Source: Patiria miniata (lineage: Eukaryota; Echinodermata; Asteroidea; Valvatida; Asterinidae). Taken from it: a stretch of DNA of 64,000 bases. Below the pieces are notes generated by a model that was given only the letters and a program-made list of their open reading frames with translations, was not told the origin of the DNA and made no database searches. Location: the NCBI RefSeq assembly GCF_015706575.1, contig NW_024037070.1, positions 6,727,598 to 6,791,597 of the forward strand. The letters run 5' to 3'. The position numbers were made by a program, and so were the translations under genes. Each line of letters starts with the position of its first letter. Position 1 is the stretch's first letter. Shown here piece by piece: positions 27,001-33,200 of this stretch.

Positions 27001-28518
27001 GGATGGTCGATATTAGCTCCATGTGGTAGTTGACATAACTAGTTCCCGAGATCCTAGAAAATCAAGATCCTAGATTGCTGTTTTCTCGGAATAAACAGCA
27101 TTCAACTGAGCTAAAACTTCATCAGGTTAGTTGTTAAGCACCCTTCTTTAGATTTTGGGGACTTTTGTTGCTTCAACCGTTGGAAATCACTTACATTTCT
27201 TGATTTCTTCTAAATTACAGCAGCCAGATGGAATGATTTCACAGGGTGTTTAGTACCAGTAGGATCTTTAAACCAAGTAAGCACGATTTGATAATAATTT
27301 TGCTCAATGCAAAATGGCGCATTTACAGGCTCAATTCTGAGGCAATTTTGTCAGTGTTTTTAATAAACAGATCTAAAAATGTAACCTTTTAAAACAGTTG
27401 AAAAAAACTAGACACAAATTGATGAGGTTTTCTTTCTGAATTCAATGATTTATTTCTTCCTGTCCGTTCAACTTTGCCGTATCCCAATAATATTTTGACT
27501 CGCCAGCCAGGCTACTTAAGGAATAGTTTGACTAGCCCGCTGCTGTTTGGACTAGCATTTGGCTAGCGGGCTACCGCTAATTTCGAACCCTGATGTTGAC
27601 AAAGTCTTTAAGAGAGATTTGTAGGCGAATGTGTGGTCAACTAATTGAATTTTTACAAGTCACTGCATATTTCCACCTTTTTTTTATCACGCGTCGGTGG
27701 AGGGCGTCAACATCATCACATGCAGTGACATGTGAACATTCACTAAGTTGGCCTCATATTCGTCTACAAATCTCTCTTAAAGACTTTGTCAACATATTCC
27801 TTATTGTGGTAATCCTTACTTTTAGGACCCCGTTCCTATATAGGAAGGGAAAGACTCACCAAAACAGTTGACTAAATGACACTCAAAATTGACATTCTGA
27901 TAATTGGCACATCTGAACAATTGGCAATGACACCTTCTTGACTTCTAAAGACTGCTTTAGCCTGCAAAAGTCACTTTGGAACTGGACAGACATCTGCAAA
28001 AGTCAGTTTTGAACAGAACTCGTAAAAAATAGAGGTGTCCTAAAAGTAAGGATTACCCTTATTGTTATCACATGAAACTATACTTTCTGAGGTACAAGGT
28101 AAGCACAATTTTTAAAGAAAGTAATTTTTTTTCTGTTTCAAAAGTAGCGTCAGGATGCAACATTCTCTCCCAAATAAAGATAATGCTTACTGCCGCTTGA
28201 AGCACCCTCCACTTGTATGGGAGAAATGGCCCCTCCATCGGACAAGTAACCCGCATTGGAGAAACCCCCAATCTCATCGTGGTCCGAGGTGACAATGTCC
28301 ACCCCGTGGTGCTGGGAGTGGCCCAGTGGGGGTACCGACAGGCGGATCGTGGGCGTGGTGGCCTTGGGGACCGGGGGCAGGCGGGTGGTGTTGCCCAGCA
28401 GGTGCAGGCTGTGCAGCTCCATAGTCTCCAGCTTCTGGGTGGAGGCCATGGTTTTGATGGGCTCCAACTTTTGGGGCGGGTGCTTAACGGGCTGGTCGGG
28501 GAGCGACATCCACTTTAT
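8799..28518 (-). CDS. CNGB: Cyclic-nucleotide-gated channel beta-type subunit (CNGB1/CNGB3 family), 20 coding exons
   Basis: A plasma-membrane cation channel subunit opened by cGMP or cAMP, normally co-assembled with an alpha subunit in sensory cells. The exons splice with consistent phases into about 1,177 residues from ATG at 28507-28509. Order: Ser/Pro-rich N-terminus (1-300), pre-S1 and S1 (about 356-380), S2 with [13 protein letters not shown]3 (442-458), S4 (ILRLPRLLK), S5, pore with filter TIGNLP (547-552), S6, C-linker, and CNBD (about 660-782) with FGEIS and the ligand-binding NRRTAD. A long charged tail (783-1177) follows. The beta-type pore has no Glu at the alpha filter position. 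The frame is open upstream of the chosen ATG up to the acceptor, so a further 5' coding exon is possible. The gene is head to head with CNBD1. The CNGB clade is clear; orthology to CNGB1 or CNGB3 alone cannot be decided. Confidence 0.9.
9157..9339. mobile_element. Short MITE with GCCCGGTTCA ends
   Basis: AAGCCCGGTTCA at the left and TGAACCGGGCTT at the right enclose GCGAA-rich arms and a TGACGTCA-like core. Degenerate relatives lie near 15690-15850 and 50690-50815. It sits in the last CNGB intron. Confidence 0.65.
9339..9906 (+). mobile_element. TTAA-flanked MITE, family B
   Basis: It begins TTAAAGGTAGGGTAGATCAT and ends CAAATGATTTACTCTCCCTT before TTAA, giving imperfect terminal repeats of about 24 bp and a TTAA duplication. 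This suggests mobilisation by a piggyBac-like transposase. Shared internal markers are GAAGCAACAAAAGT and CAGTGTCCGGGACACGTT. No coding capacity. Confidence 0.7.
9977..10124 (-). CDS. CNGB: CNGB exon 19
   Basis: Acceptor AATCTACAG, donor GATGG|GTAAGG, phase 1 to 2, residues 1057-1105. Contains [18 protein letters not shown], a likely helical segment, then Pro/Thr-rich sequence. Confidence 0.8.
10846..10959 (-). CDS. CNGB: CNGB exon 18 (possible cassette exon)
   Basis: Acceptor AATTCCAG, donor ACTCG|GTGCAT, phase 1 to 1, 114 nt, residues 1019-1056 ([20 protein letters not shown] and on). The frame is open throughout and joins both neighbours. The donor is weak and an in-frame TAA lies 7 bases past it. 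It could be an alternative cassette exon; without it exons 17 and 19 still join in frame. Confidence 0.6.
11420..11833 (-). CDS. CNGB: CNGB exon 17 (low-complexity tail)
   Basis: Acceptor AACTCCAG, donor GCATCA|GTAAGT, phase 1 to 1, residues 881-1018. Polar and charged ([30 protein letters not shown]), higher GC than the introns, no domain recognised. The symmetrical phase allows clean skipping. Confidence 0.82.
12095..12387 (-). CDS. CNGB: CNGB exon 16 (post-CNBD)
   Basis: Acceptor GGACCACAG, donor AGAAGC|GTAAGT, phase 2 to 1, residues 783-880. Starts basic (KGKKRRGKS) and has an acidic Ser stretch (SKSDISSDE). It ends with QRKKRKKR, a possible phosphoinositide- or calmodulin-binding patch. 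Confidence 0.85.
12535..12910 (+). mobile_element. TTAA-flanked MITE, family A (3' truncated)
   Basis: Starts TTAAAGGGAATATACAGCAT and continues through TTGCTTTTGCTGTAATTTTC and GGTCAG...CCAGTCTAGCTG. The right terminal repeat is missing. Other copies lie at 21634, 42117, 45925, 48198 and 59500. Confidence 0.7.
13353..13499 (-). CDS. CNGB: CNGB exon 15 (CNBD ligand-binding loop)
   Basis: Acceptor ATTGACAG, donor GCGAG|GTGGGC, phase 2 to 2, residues 734-782. [11 protein letters not shown] carries the Arg-Thr pair (744-745) that in CNG channels contacts the cyclic phosphate and favours cGMP, so ligand binding should be intact. Ends in the C-helix. Confidence 0.92.
13553..13865 (-). mobile_element. 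tRNA-derived SINE, type 1
   Basis: The minus strand starts with a tRNA-like head (TGGCCTAGCGGTTAAGAAC) and a weak B box. The type 1 body follows (TTCGTCCTTCGGATGGGACG, then CACTTATCGCTAAGAG in the family), ending near GGTTCTTGG repeats. It is in a CNGB intron. Confidence 0.75.
14040..14290 (+). mobile_element. MITE family B fragment
   Basis: Carries the family internal sequences CATTTGAAGCAATAAAAGT, ACCTGATGAAGTTTTAGCTC and CAGTGTCCGGGACA but lacks clear terminal repeats. Confidence 0.6.
14358..14476 (-). CDS. CNGB: CNGB exon 14 (CNBD core)
   Basis: Acceptor TTTTTCAG, donor ATAAG|GTACCA, phase 0 to 2, residues 695-733. Begins [20 protein letters not shown] and ends in the phosphate-binding-cassette motif FGEI. 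Confidence 0.92.
15299..15382 (-). CDS. CNGB: CNGB exon 13 (CNBD start)
   Basis: Acceptor CATTTTCAG, donor CGCAAG|GTAATG, phase 0 to 0, 28 codons (667-694). [19 protein letters not shown] forms the first helix and strands of the CNBD. Confidence 0.92.
16569..16666 (-). CDS. CNGB: CNGB exon 12 (C-linker to CNBD)
   Basis: Acceptor CTTTTTCAG, donor TTTCAG|GTCAGT, phase 1 to 0, residues 634-666. Contains [20 protein letters not shown], the helix that leads into the CNBD. Confidence 0.92.
16775..17095 (+). mobile_element. tRNA-derived SINE, type 3
   Basis: Head TGGCCTAGTGGTTAGGGTTC with B box GGGGTTCGAATCC, then CTTGGGCATGCCACTTCACC, TCTCTCCACCCAGGAGTAC and GCTAAGGAGTAACCTGCGAT. A second copy lies on the minus strand at 49548-49733. 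Confidence 0.7.
17127..17286 (-). CDS. CNGB: CNGB exon 11 (C-linker)
   Basis: Acceptor TTTTCTAG, donor CTCA|GTAAAC, phase 0 to 1, residues 581-633. Begins [13 protein letters not shown] and contains [15 protein letters not shown], the C-linker helices that couple the CNBD to the gate. Confidence 0.92.
17290..18397. other. CNGB intron, no repeat family recognised
   Basis: AT-rich intron between the pore/S6 exon and the first C-linker exon. No open frame or RNA gene is supported. A partly related block (GACATCACAC, GCTCATGAGTATGG) recurs inverted near 41380-41530, so part of it is probably an old repeat. Confidence 0.4.
18398..18539 (-). CDS. CNGB: CNGB exon 10 (pore and S6)
   Basis: Acceptor TTTTTAG, donor GGACAG|GTGACC, phase 2 to 0, residues 533-580. 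The pore helix ends [12 protein letters not shown]6 is [14 protein letters not shown]. Alpha subunits carry Glu after TIG and vertebrate beta subunits Gly; here it is Asn. Confidence 0.93.
18600..19010. repeat. Diverged repeat shared with 27450-27590
   Basis: CTAGCCCGCCGCTGTTTTGAC and TTTGGCTAGCGGGCTACC recur near 27530-27575 with small changes, giving two copies of an unclassified repeat in CNGB introns. Confidence 0.5.
19322..19444 (-). CDS. CNGB: CNGB exon 9 (S5)
   Basis: Acceptor ACTTTGCAG, donor AATGC|GTAAGT, phase 2 to 2, residues 492-532. S5 contains [17 protein letters not shown]. The outer turret ends [11 protein letters not shown], matching the CNGB WVYDG motif. Confidence 0.92.
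19494..19800 (+). mobile_element. tRNA-derived SINE, type 1
   Basis: Head TGGCCTAGCGGTTAAGAGC with B box GGGTTCGAGCCC. The body has GCTTCGTCCTTCGGATGGGA, CCGTAGGTCCCGTGTG and GAGAAGGGGTTTGCCCCGGT, and it ends in AAGAACCAAGAAC repeats. Confidence 0.8.
20139..20290 (-). CDS. CNGB: CNGB exon 8 (S3-S4)
   Basis: Acceptor ACTCTACAG, donor TTCAG|GTTCGT, phase 0 to 2, residues 442-491. S3 is [18 protein letters not shown]4 has ILRLPRLLK with regularly spaced basic residues. Confidence 0.92.
20737..20787 (-). CDS. CNGB: CNGB exon 7 (51-nt microexon, S2-S3 loop)
   Basis: Acceptor AAATTCCAG, donor TTCAAG|GTATAT, phase 0 to 0, exactly 17 codons ([17 protein letters not shown], 425-441). It matches the basic S2-S3 loop of CNGB channels and is needed for continuity. 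Confidence 0.85.
20944..21586 (+). mobile_element. TTAA-flanked MITE, family B
   Basis: Begins TTAAGGTAAATTATATCATT and ends GCCAATGATATACTCTACAT before CTTTAAA. The same internal markers as the copy at 9339. It lies in a CNGB intron. Confidence 0.65.
21634..22156 (-). mobile_element. TTAA-flanked MITE, family A
   Basis: A full-length copy in reverse orientation. It is bounded by TTAAAGGGAATATACAACAT at the left and AATGATGTATATTCCCTTTA at the right, each with TTAA. The inside contains an 18-bp palindrome, AACGCTGATCGGCCGATCAGCG. Confidence 0.75.
22160..22340 (-). mobile_element. SINE type 2 body fragment
   Basis: Reverse orientation: TACCATCTCAGCTCCCTGGG, GAGTATACAGCTCGATGCAG and CAGGTACCCATTTACTCCTG match the complement of the 33780 copy. 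The tRNA head is absent. Confidence 0.65.
22426..22631 (-). CDS. CNGB: CNGB exon 6 (S1-S2)
   Basis: Acceptor GTACCTAG, donor ATCCAG|GTAAAA, phase 1 to 0, residues 356-424. S1 is [21 protein letters not shown]2 contains [14 protein letters not shown] followed by the [11 protein letters not shown] loop, a strong CNGB match. Confidence 0.92.
22685..23085 (+). mobile_element. tRNA-derived SINE, type 2-like head on type 1 body
   Basis: Head GTGGTCCAATGGTTACGGTG with B box GGGTTCGAATCC, followed by the type 1 body (CTTCGTCCTTCGGATGGGAT). The 3' part has TTGGTAGATAGCTGCGCTA. The same head sits on a different body at 49195-49335. Confidence 0.75.
23752..24162 (-). mobile_element. TTAA-flanked MITE, family B variant
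   Basis: Bounded by TTAAAGCTATAGTCCATCAT and ATGATGGACTATATCTTTAA. It contains a short hairpin around GGTGCGTCTTAAGACGCACC. A longer close copy lies at 60389-60912. The element is itself flanked by direct repeats of about 32 bp. Confidence 0.72.
24282..24443 (-). CDS. CNGB: CNGB exon 5 (pre-S1)
   Basis: Acceptor CTCTGGCAG, donor AACAG|GTAGTG, phase 1 to 1, residues 302-355. Contains KKFWGCC and the pre-S1 motif CIDPT, which leads into S1. Confidence 0.87.
24488..24785 (+). mobile_element. tRNA-derived SINE, type 1
   Basis: TGGCCTAGCGGTTAAGAGCA head with a small insertion (CACCGCACCGG) and a damaged B box, then the type 1 body to GGCCTCCTGTTAAAACTCCC. Confidence 0.75.
24848..24969 (+). repeat. 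CACAAGTC minisatellite, about 11-bp unit
   Basis: Around ten units of the type AATCACAAGTC, most regular at 24898-24965. They end 100 bases from the CNGB exon 4 donor. Related arrays occur at 36680-36815 and 61131-61376. Confidence 0.85.
25071..25210 (-). CDS. CNGB: CNGB exon 4
   Basis: Acceptor ATACTCAG, donor CCCAG|GTATGG, phase 2 to 1, residues 255-301. Contains [20 protein letters not shown], resembling the helix before the membrane domain of CNGB proteins. Confidence 0.85.
25300..25740 (-). mobile_element. SINE fragment split by a nested palindromic MITE
   Basis: SINE-like sequence (CAAAGCGCTTTACAATTATT at the left; CAGGTGCCCAGTTATATACC and GGGTGGAGAGAGGCAATTG at the right) is interrupted at about 25349-25591. 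The insert has arms ATTTCATAGAGCTGCTTAAG and TTAAGCAGCTCTATGAAAT and an inner pair AAAACTCCATGCGAT / ATCGCATGGAGTTTT. Confidence 0.65.
25830..26150 (-). CDS. CNGB: CNGB exon 3
   Basis: Acceptor CCCAAAAG, donor AACAG|GTTAGA, phase 2 to 2, residues 148-254. Ser/Pro-rich cytosolic region ([25 protein letters not shown]). The acceptor pyrimidine tract is weak but the frame is continuous. Confidence 0.78.
26222..26400 (+). mobile_element. tRNA-like SINE fragment
   Basis: Contains the B-box sequence GAGGGTTCGAGTCCC after a degraded head. The following GTATACAGTGTTTAAACGTC and GAAGGGCAAAAACCCAATTT look like a SINE body. No other copy is seen here. Confidence 0.5.
26818..26941 (-). CDS. CNGB: CNGB exon 2
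   Basis: Acceptor CTTCCACAG, donor GTCAG|GTCAGT, phase 1 to 2, residues 107-147. Ser-rich ([15 protein letters not shown]), with no domain. It joins exons 1 and 3 in frame. Confidence 0.78.
27040..27290 (-). mobile_element. MITE family B fragment, rearranged
   Basis: Minus-strand copy with family internal sequence (AGCTAAAACTTCATCAGGTT, CTTTTGTTGCTTCAA) and CAGATGGAATGATTTCACAGG, but broken ends. Confidence 0.55.
27595..27793. mobile_element. MITE with 30-bp perfect terminal inverted repeats
   Basis: The left end GTTGACAAAGTCTTTAAGAG continues AGATTTGTAG and is mirrored exactly at the right (CTACAAATCTCTCTTAAAGA and on to GTCAAC). The centre holds a second imperfect match, CAAGTCACTGCAT / ATGCAGTGACATG. 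Confidence 0.8.
27810..28056. repeat. Inverted repeat, 19-bp arms
   Basis: TAATCCTTACTTTTAGGAC at the left and GTCCTAAAAGTAAGGATTA at the right are exact complements about 250 bp apart. It ends 135 bases short of CNGB exon 1 and sits next to the previous element. Confidence 0.75.
28191..28518 (-). CDS. CNGB: CNGB exon 1 (first coding exon found)
   Basis: Acceptor ATTCACAG, donor GGCA|GTAAGC, phase 0 to 1. Residues 1-106 if translation starts at MSLPDQPVK, three codons inside the exon. Low-complexity N-terminus rich in Pro, His, Ser and Leu, with no domain recognised. Confidence 0.75.
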
Positions 28519-30129
28519 CTGTGAATACACAAAAAACGATAATAAATAACATAACAAGTTTACAACAAATATTATCAATAAAACAAATCAAAACAACAAA
28601 ACTTAAGGCCAAGTAAAAGAAAAAAGGCCAGTTGATCGTCTGGGTTTTTTTTTTCAAAAAGAGGAGGAAAAAGGGCCGTTTTATTTTTTATTTATTTATT
28701 TTTTCAAGATGGTCGCCAAGTATTTAAATTAAAAATGGCCGCCTACTTCAGTTCAAAATGACCAGCTTTTAATAAGCTATCCTAATAGTAAGTAGAGTCA
28801 AAATATTCATGTTAATCATGTTCCATGTACTTTATTAAAGCAAAATACAAGAAAAAGTTAGCTTTCTGAGGTGAGAAAATAGAAAAAGGATGTGGTTTCA
28901 ATAAAAGATGCGGGCGCACCCGGGCGGGACAATGTCTTTGTCCAAATGGCAATCTGGAGGTCGCGGGTTAAAAAAAATCTCCTTCATTTATATTTTAAAA
29001 AATTCCAGACGAGAAACAACTTTCTTTCCTTGGCGTAACGTTAAGTCCTTATACTTTAATTATCCATAGACATAGTGGCTATTGTTTCGGCAGCCGAAAT
29101 GTGATTTTCATCTGCTATCATTACAGCTTTACAAAAACCCTGTCGGGAATCTATAAAAAAGCCCTACCGACTAGAAAGCTTTGGTAGCGCAATTGTTTAA
29201 ATGCTTGACAACCATGCCGAAGATCAATTACTAGACCCTTTGCCAATTGTTTTTGCTTTTAATACTTTCTTTTACTTTTATGTTTTTAATCAAATTGTAC
29301 CAGATGGGAACCAGATGGTTGATTTACCACTGCATTAATTATACTGTTGTCATCATCATTCATCATATCTCCAATCAAGAAATATAACCCATTGTAACTA
29401 ACACTGTACATATTCATTTGATATCGTCTTTTTATTAAAATTTAAATAGAGTACAGTTTTAAAGAACCATATATGGAGCTAAAGTAAAGAATAAGGCCTA
29501 ACATTTATGACATGTTCTGATTGATTGTAGCACAAAAAAAAAAACAGAACACAAATCACTGCTCTTGCGCTTGCTCGGCTCCAGAATCCAAAATCAAAAA
29601 CCACCTTGCAGTCTAGTCCTTGTTACTAATTCATGCCCATTTTATTCCATGCACTGAACACCTAACAATCAGTAGTGGGTACTGGGAAGGCTAGTTCAAG
29701 ACTCCAAAAAAATAGGGAGCTTACCGTCGTACCGATTAGATGTTGGACCACCGTTTATCTCCGTCCATGTTATGTGTCGTCATCTCATCTGACATGACGA
29801 AGATGTCTTCTTCATTAACATAATCGGCATGGCAACTAATGAGATGATCGTTGGAAGATGCGGAGGTTGCATGCCTCGTGTGTGGATGAGGACTCTTCCT
29901 ACGCGCACTCATCCAACATGCATGATGTCCAATTAATTATGATAAACATTGAATAGCGCCCTCAAGCGGAATGTTTATTGTTGCCATGCTAGCAGTAGCA
30001 TGCAGCTAGCTAGCTGACGGAGAAATGAAAATCTCTGCGAGTGTGAACTGAATTTGTCGTTTCTTCATCCAGGGTATACTATGATGAACATAAGTTTTGG
30101 TCACAAACACAGTTGAGATTTGGTTCGAT
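28519..30129. other. Head-to-head gap between CNGB and CNBD1 (probable two-way promoter)
   Basis: The coding exons of the two divergent genes are 1.6 kb apart. About 28560-29700 is AT-rich with no open frame. About 29725-30130 has higher complexity and more CpG, and would be the shared 5' region if 29725 is the CNGB 5' exon end. No TATA box was assigned. Confidence 0.5.
29725..29950 (-). other. CNGB: Candidate 5' UTR exon of CNGB with a short upstream ORF
   Basis: A good donor, GACG|GTAAGC, ends at 29725. Upstream on the minus strand is a 19-codon ORF (MSDEMTTHNMDGDKRWSNI) that stops before the donor. No frame runs open into the phase 0 acceptor of exon 1, so it would be untranslated. The right boundary and its use are guesses. 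Confidence 0.35.
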
Positions 30130-30217
30130 ATGGCTTTGGCCACAAATGGGCGTGGAGATGCGAAGAAACAGGTTGAGAAATGGAGTGAAAGAGATCGCCA
30201 GAAAACACGACATCGAG
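30130..30217 (+). CDS. CNBD1: CNBD1 exon 1 (start)
   Basis: ATG at 30130, MALATNGRGDAKKQVEKWSE and on to RHR (29 residues), donor CGAG|GTGAGA, phase 1. The frame is open upstream to an earlier ATG at 30097, which would add 11 residues; the later one is chosen for context only. Confidence 0.65.
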
Positions 30218-33200
30218 GTGAGACCAGCGTGCATATCATATCTGGCATGTCTGACGAGACATTTGTCGGTGGGCCGGGGATGGGCGTGAGTTGGTTGTGT
30301 GTGCGGTGAGGGGGGGGGGGGGGACAATACACGTAGGCCGGCGATTGTGTAGTTACTGGCCCCATTCCTATAAGAGAAGAACAATACACCGTTTAATTTC
30401 ATGTCTTTTGTGACATGACTTTTCCTGTGGACAAGAACAACGCATGCGCCATGACGGCCAAAGTAAAAAAATCGTAACTTAAAAAACTAGGCCTAGGCCT
30501 ACATAGGTTACAAAAATAAAATCTACCCATCATAAGCCCTGATATCTTCGGGTTATACCGCTTAAAACTCAATGAAATCTAACAACCAGTTTTGAAGATA
30601 TCGCAAAAAAATGCAATGCAATGTCTGAGGTGCTCCATTCACAGTGCGTATAGCCTACCTCTGCAAATCCACGGACAACCAGGCCATCGCACTTCGGCCA
30701 GATTTGTCGGACTTTTCTCGGCTCAGATTCTTTTTTCATGTTTCAGTGCAATGGGTTAAAAACCTAAGTACTGCGTTATATTATTTTGCATGGCATCAAC
30801 TAGCCCCAGTCTATGGCCTGCAGTGGAGTACAGACTTGAGCATATACAGAGTCTTCTCCAGAGTCCAGTGTGGGCGCGCCTAGACTATAGGGCTAGGCAT
30901 CAATGGGAAAATTGGTAAGAAAAATGGTGTTCAAAAGTGCCCCCCCCCCCCAAAAAAAAAGGAATCAACAGAAGAAAAGGTTAGAAAAGTAATTTTGGAA
31001 TGATGGAATTGTTCTGAGGATTAAAATGAAAGAGGGGCCCCTAACTTCACAATCACCTAACAAACACCAAATCTTCTTCCAGAAGTAAAGTTTAGGCAGT
31101 GGATATTAATAGTGAACCAGTCTTCAAATTGTTTTTAGCTCTTTGATCGGAACGGCACTGATCATGCGCAGTCAGTGTTTTTCTGGACTTAAACATTTTA
31201 CTGTGATGAATCTTCGTCTGGTTCCATGCTTTCATTTTGACTTCGTATTCACAAATTTCGGACTTTATTTCCATTAAACAATCCTCCATTAAAAAATCCT
31301 CCAGAGCAATGAATCAGAAAAAGAAAAATGGCATAATCTGCCATTAAATGTAGGATTCAATTTAAAACAAAAGAAGACAACTGTTACTTTTTTGGAGACA
31401 AGAAAAATAAAGTTTTAACAATTATGTGTGGATTTTTAACTTGAGTGGCGTTCTTAATTGCGTGTCAGGAACGCAATCCACTAGGCTATGGGGCCGGTCG
31501 ACATCAGCTGGCAATTTAATGTCTTATAATTTGTAGGCCTAGTGCATCAGGGCGCTATACAATTTGCCAGCTTTTAGAACGGGAAAAATGTTAAACCGAT
31601 CCGCAACAGGTTTTTTTTTTCATCTTATCAGTGCCCGGCCAGGATTCAACGCCAGTGATTGACTACACCAATTTGGACTTGCTCAACAATCATGAGGGTC
31701 TGAAGGGAAGGTAATATTCTTGTGCTGAGAGAAAGGCAGCAACGTTCTTAAGTCTGATCTTATAGTATCACAAATCACCTGAGACATGGGGTGGATTGCA
31801 ATAACCGGTCTTAAAGCTGTCTATGCGCATTAGACAGTCTAAAAGCTCTGGCTGTCAGTCAGTCTGTAAGTAAGACCATTGCTATAACACAGTTTAAGTA
31901 GTAAGACAGTCTTAAAATAATTAGCCTGGGTTGGGCTGGCTTAAAACGGTCTATAGTTGGGATTTTTGGAATTCACTGGTGTGTTGAATTATTCTTTTCC
32001 AAAATATTTTTTCACAGTTGATGAGTGTTTGATGATTAAATCTTAAAAATGCAGAACACTGCTTGGAGGGAAAATTCTCTGGGATAGAAGGGATCTTCTG
32101 GAAAAATGTAATGACACTGAGTTGTACTGCAAATACAATTTTCTCAACATAAAATTTCGGAATTGACATTTGATTTTGCGTGATATGAATTACACAAACC
32201 TAAAAAAATTAAATGTGCAGTCTCTCCAGTATTCGCCCGTAACCATGGAATGTTTGTTTGTGAATCATTACTCTAAGCGGGCTTAGTAAAGACCAGCTTA
32301 TTGCAATGGGCTAAGTTTGGTGTCTTAACCAAGACCGTCTAAGAACAATAGCCGGCTAAAATTGGACTGGTTTAGCCAGCCGACTAAGACTGCGTTATTG
32401 CAATCCGCCCCAGTTTTAAACCTTGGAGTTGTAATATTACCCAACTACCGCAGACCATGGGTCCAAACTAAAGCTAGGACTGCTCAAACTTATATGCTCC
32501 AGTTTTTTAATAGGCTGAACCAACTACTGTAGTCGTCCCAGAATCAGCATAGTTTTCACAGCAGAATTCATCAAAAATGTGTGGGGTTTTTCCCCGACAC
32601 AATTTTTTCAGAAATAGTTTAACAACGGGAAATTAATATTCACTCAAAAATTACAACTTATGTTGGGGGGGGGGGGGTTAGGATAATCTCTATTCTAATA
32701 TAAATGTAAACCACGGATTGAATTTGTGAAATTGAAGGACAAAGCATGAGAGCACAGAAGATGGTCATCGTTTCTTCATCGACAACTACCAACGTTTGTT
32801 TGCCAATAACAAGCCACTCCCAGGCATCCCATTGGGCAGACGGGATCAGCCAATGAAAAGCATATCCAACGCATCCACCGGTATGTATGATTGCAGACAA
32901 ATTTAAGGGCCCACCTTTTCAAGATATTTCCCGTGCTATTTTCAAGTTTTACCTCGAATAGAACAGATTTCTTTTTTTCAATTGCTCTTTTTTAAAATAA
33001 TAGTTATTCACTTTTGCATGAGACATTGAACAAAAAAGTCTATCGATGTTCAGTTTAATACTGAATTACTTCTTCACAAAATTTGAATAATGGCTGCAAG
33101 ACAATACTTCAGTTCTTTCAGGGGGATTATTTTTGCACGGAATGAAGGTCCTTGTTCAGCGGTTTGCAGACACTCAAAATCGGAGTAAAGTAGGTACAAA

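Noticed and set aside
28213-28549. Two plus-strand frames of about 100 codons
   Set aside because: Antisense shadows of CNGB exon 1.
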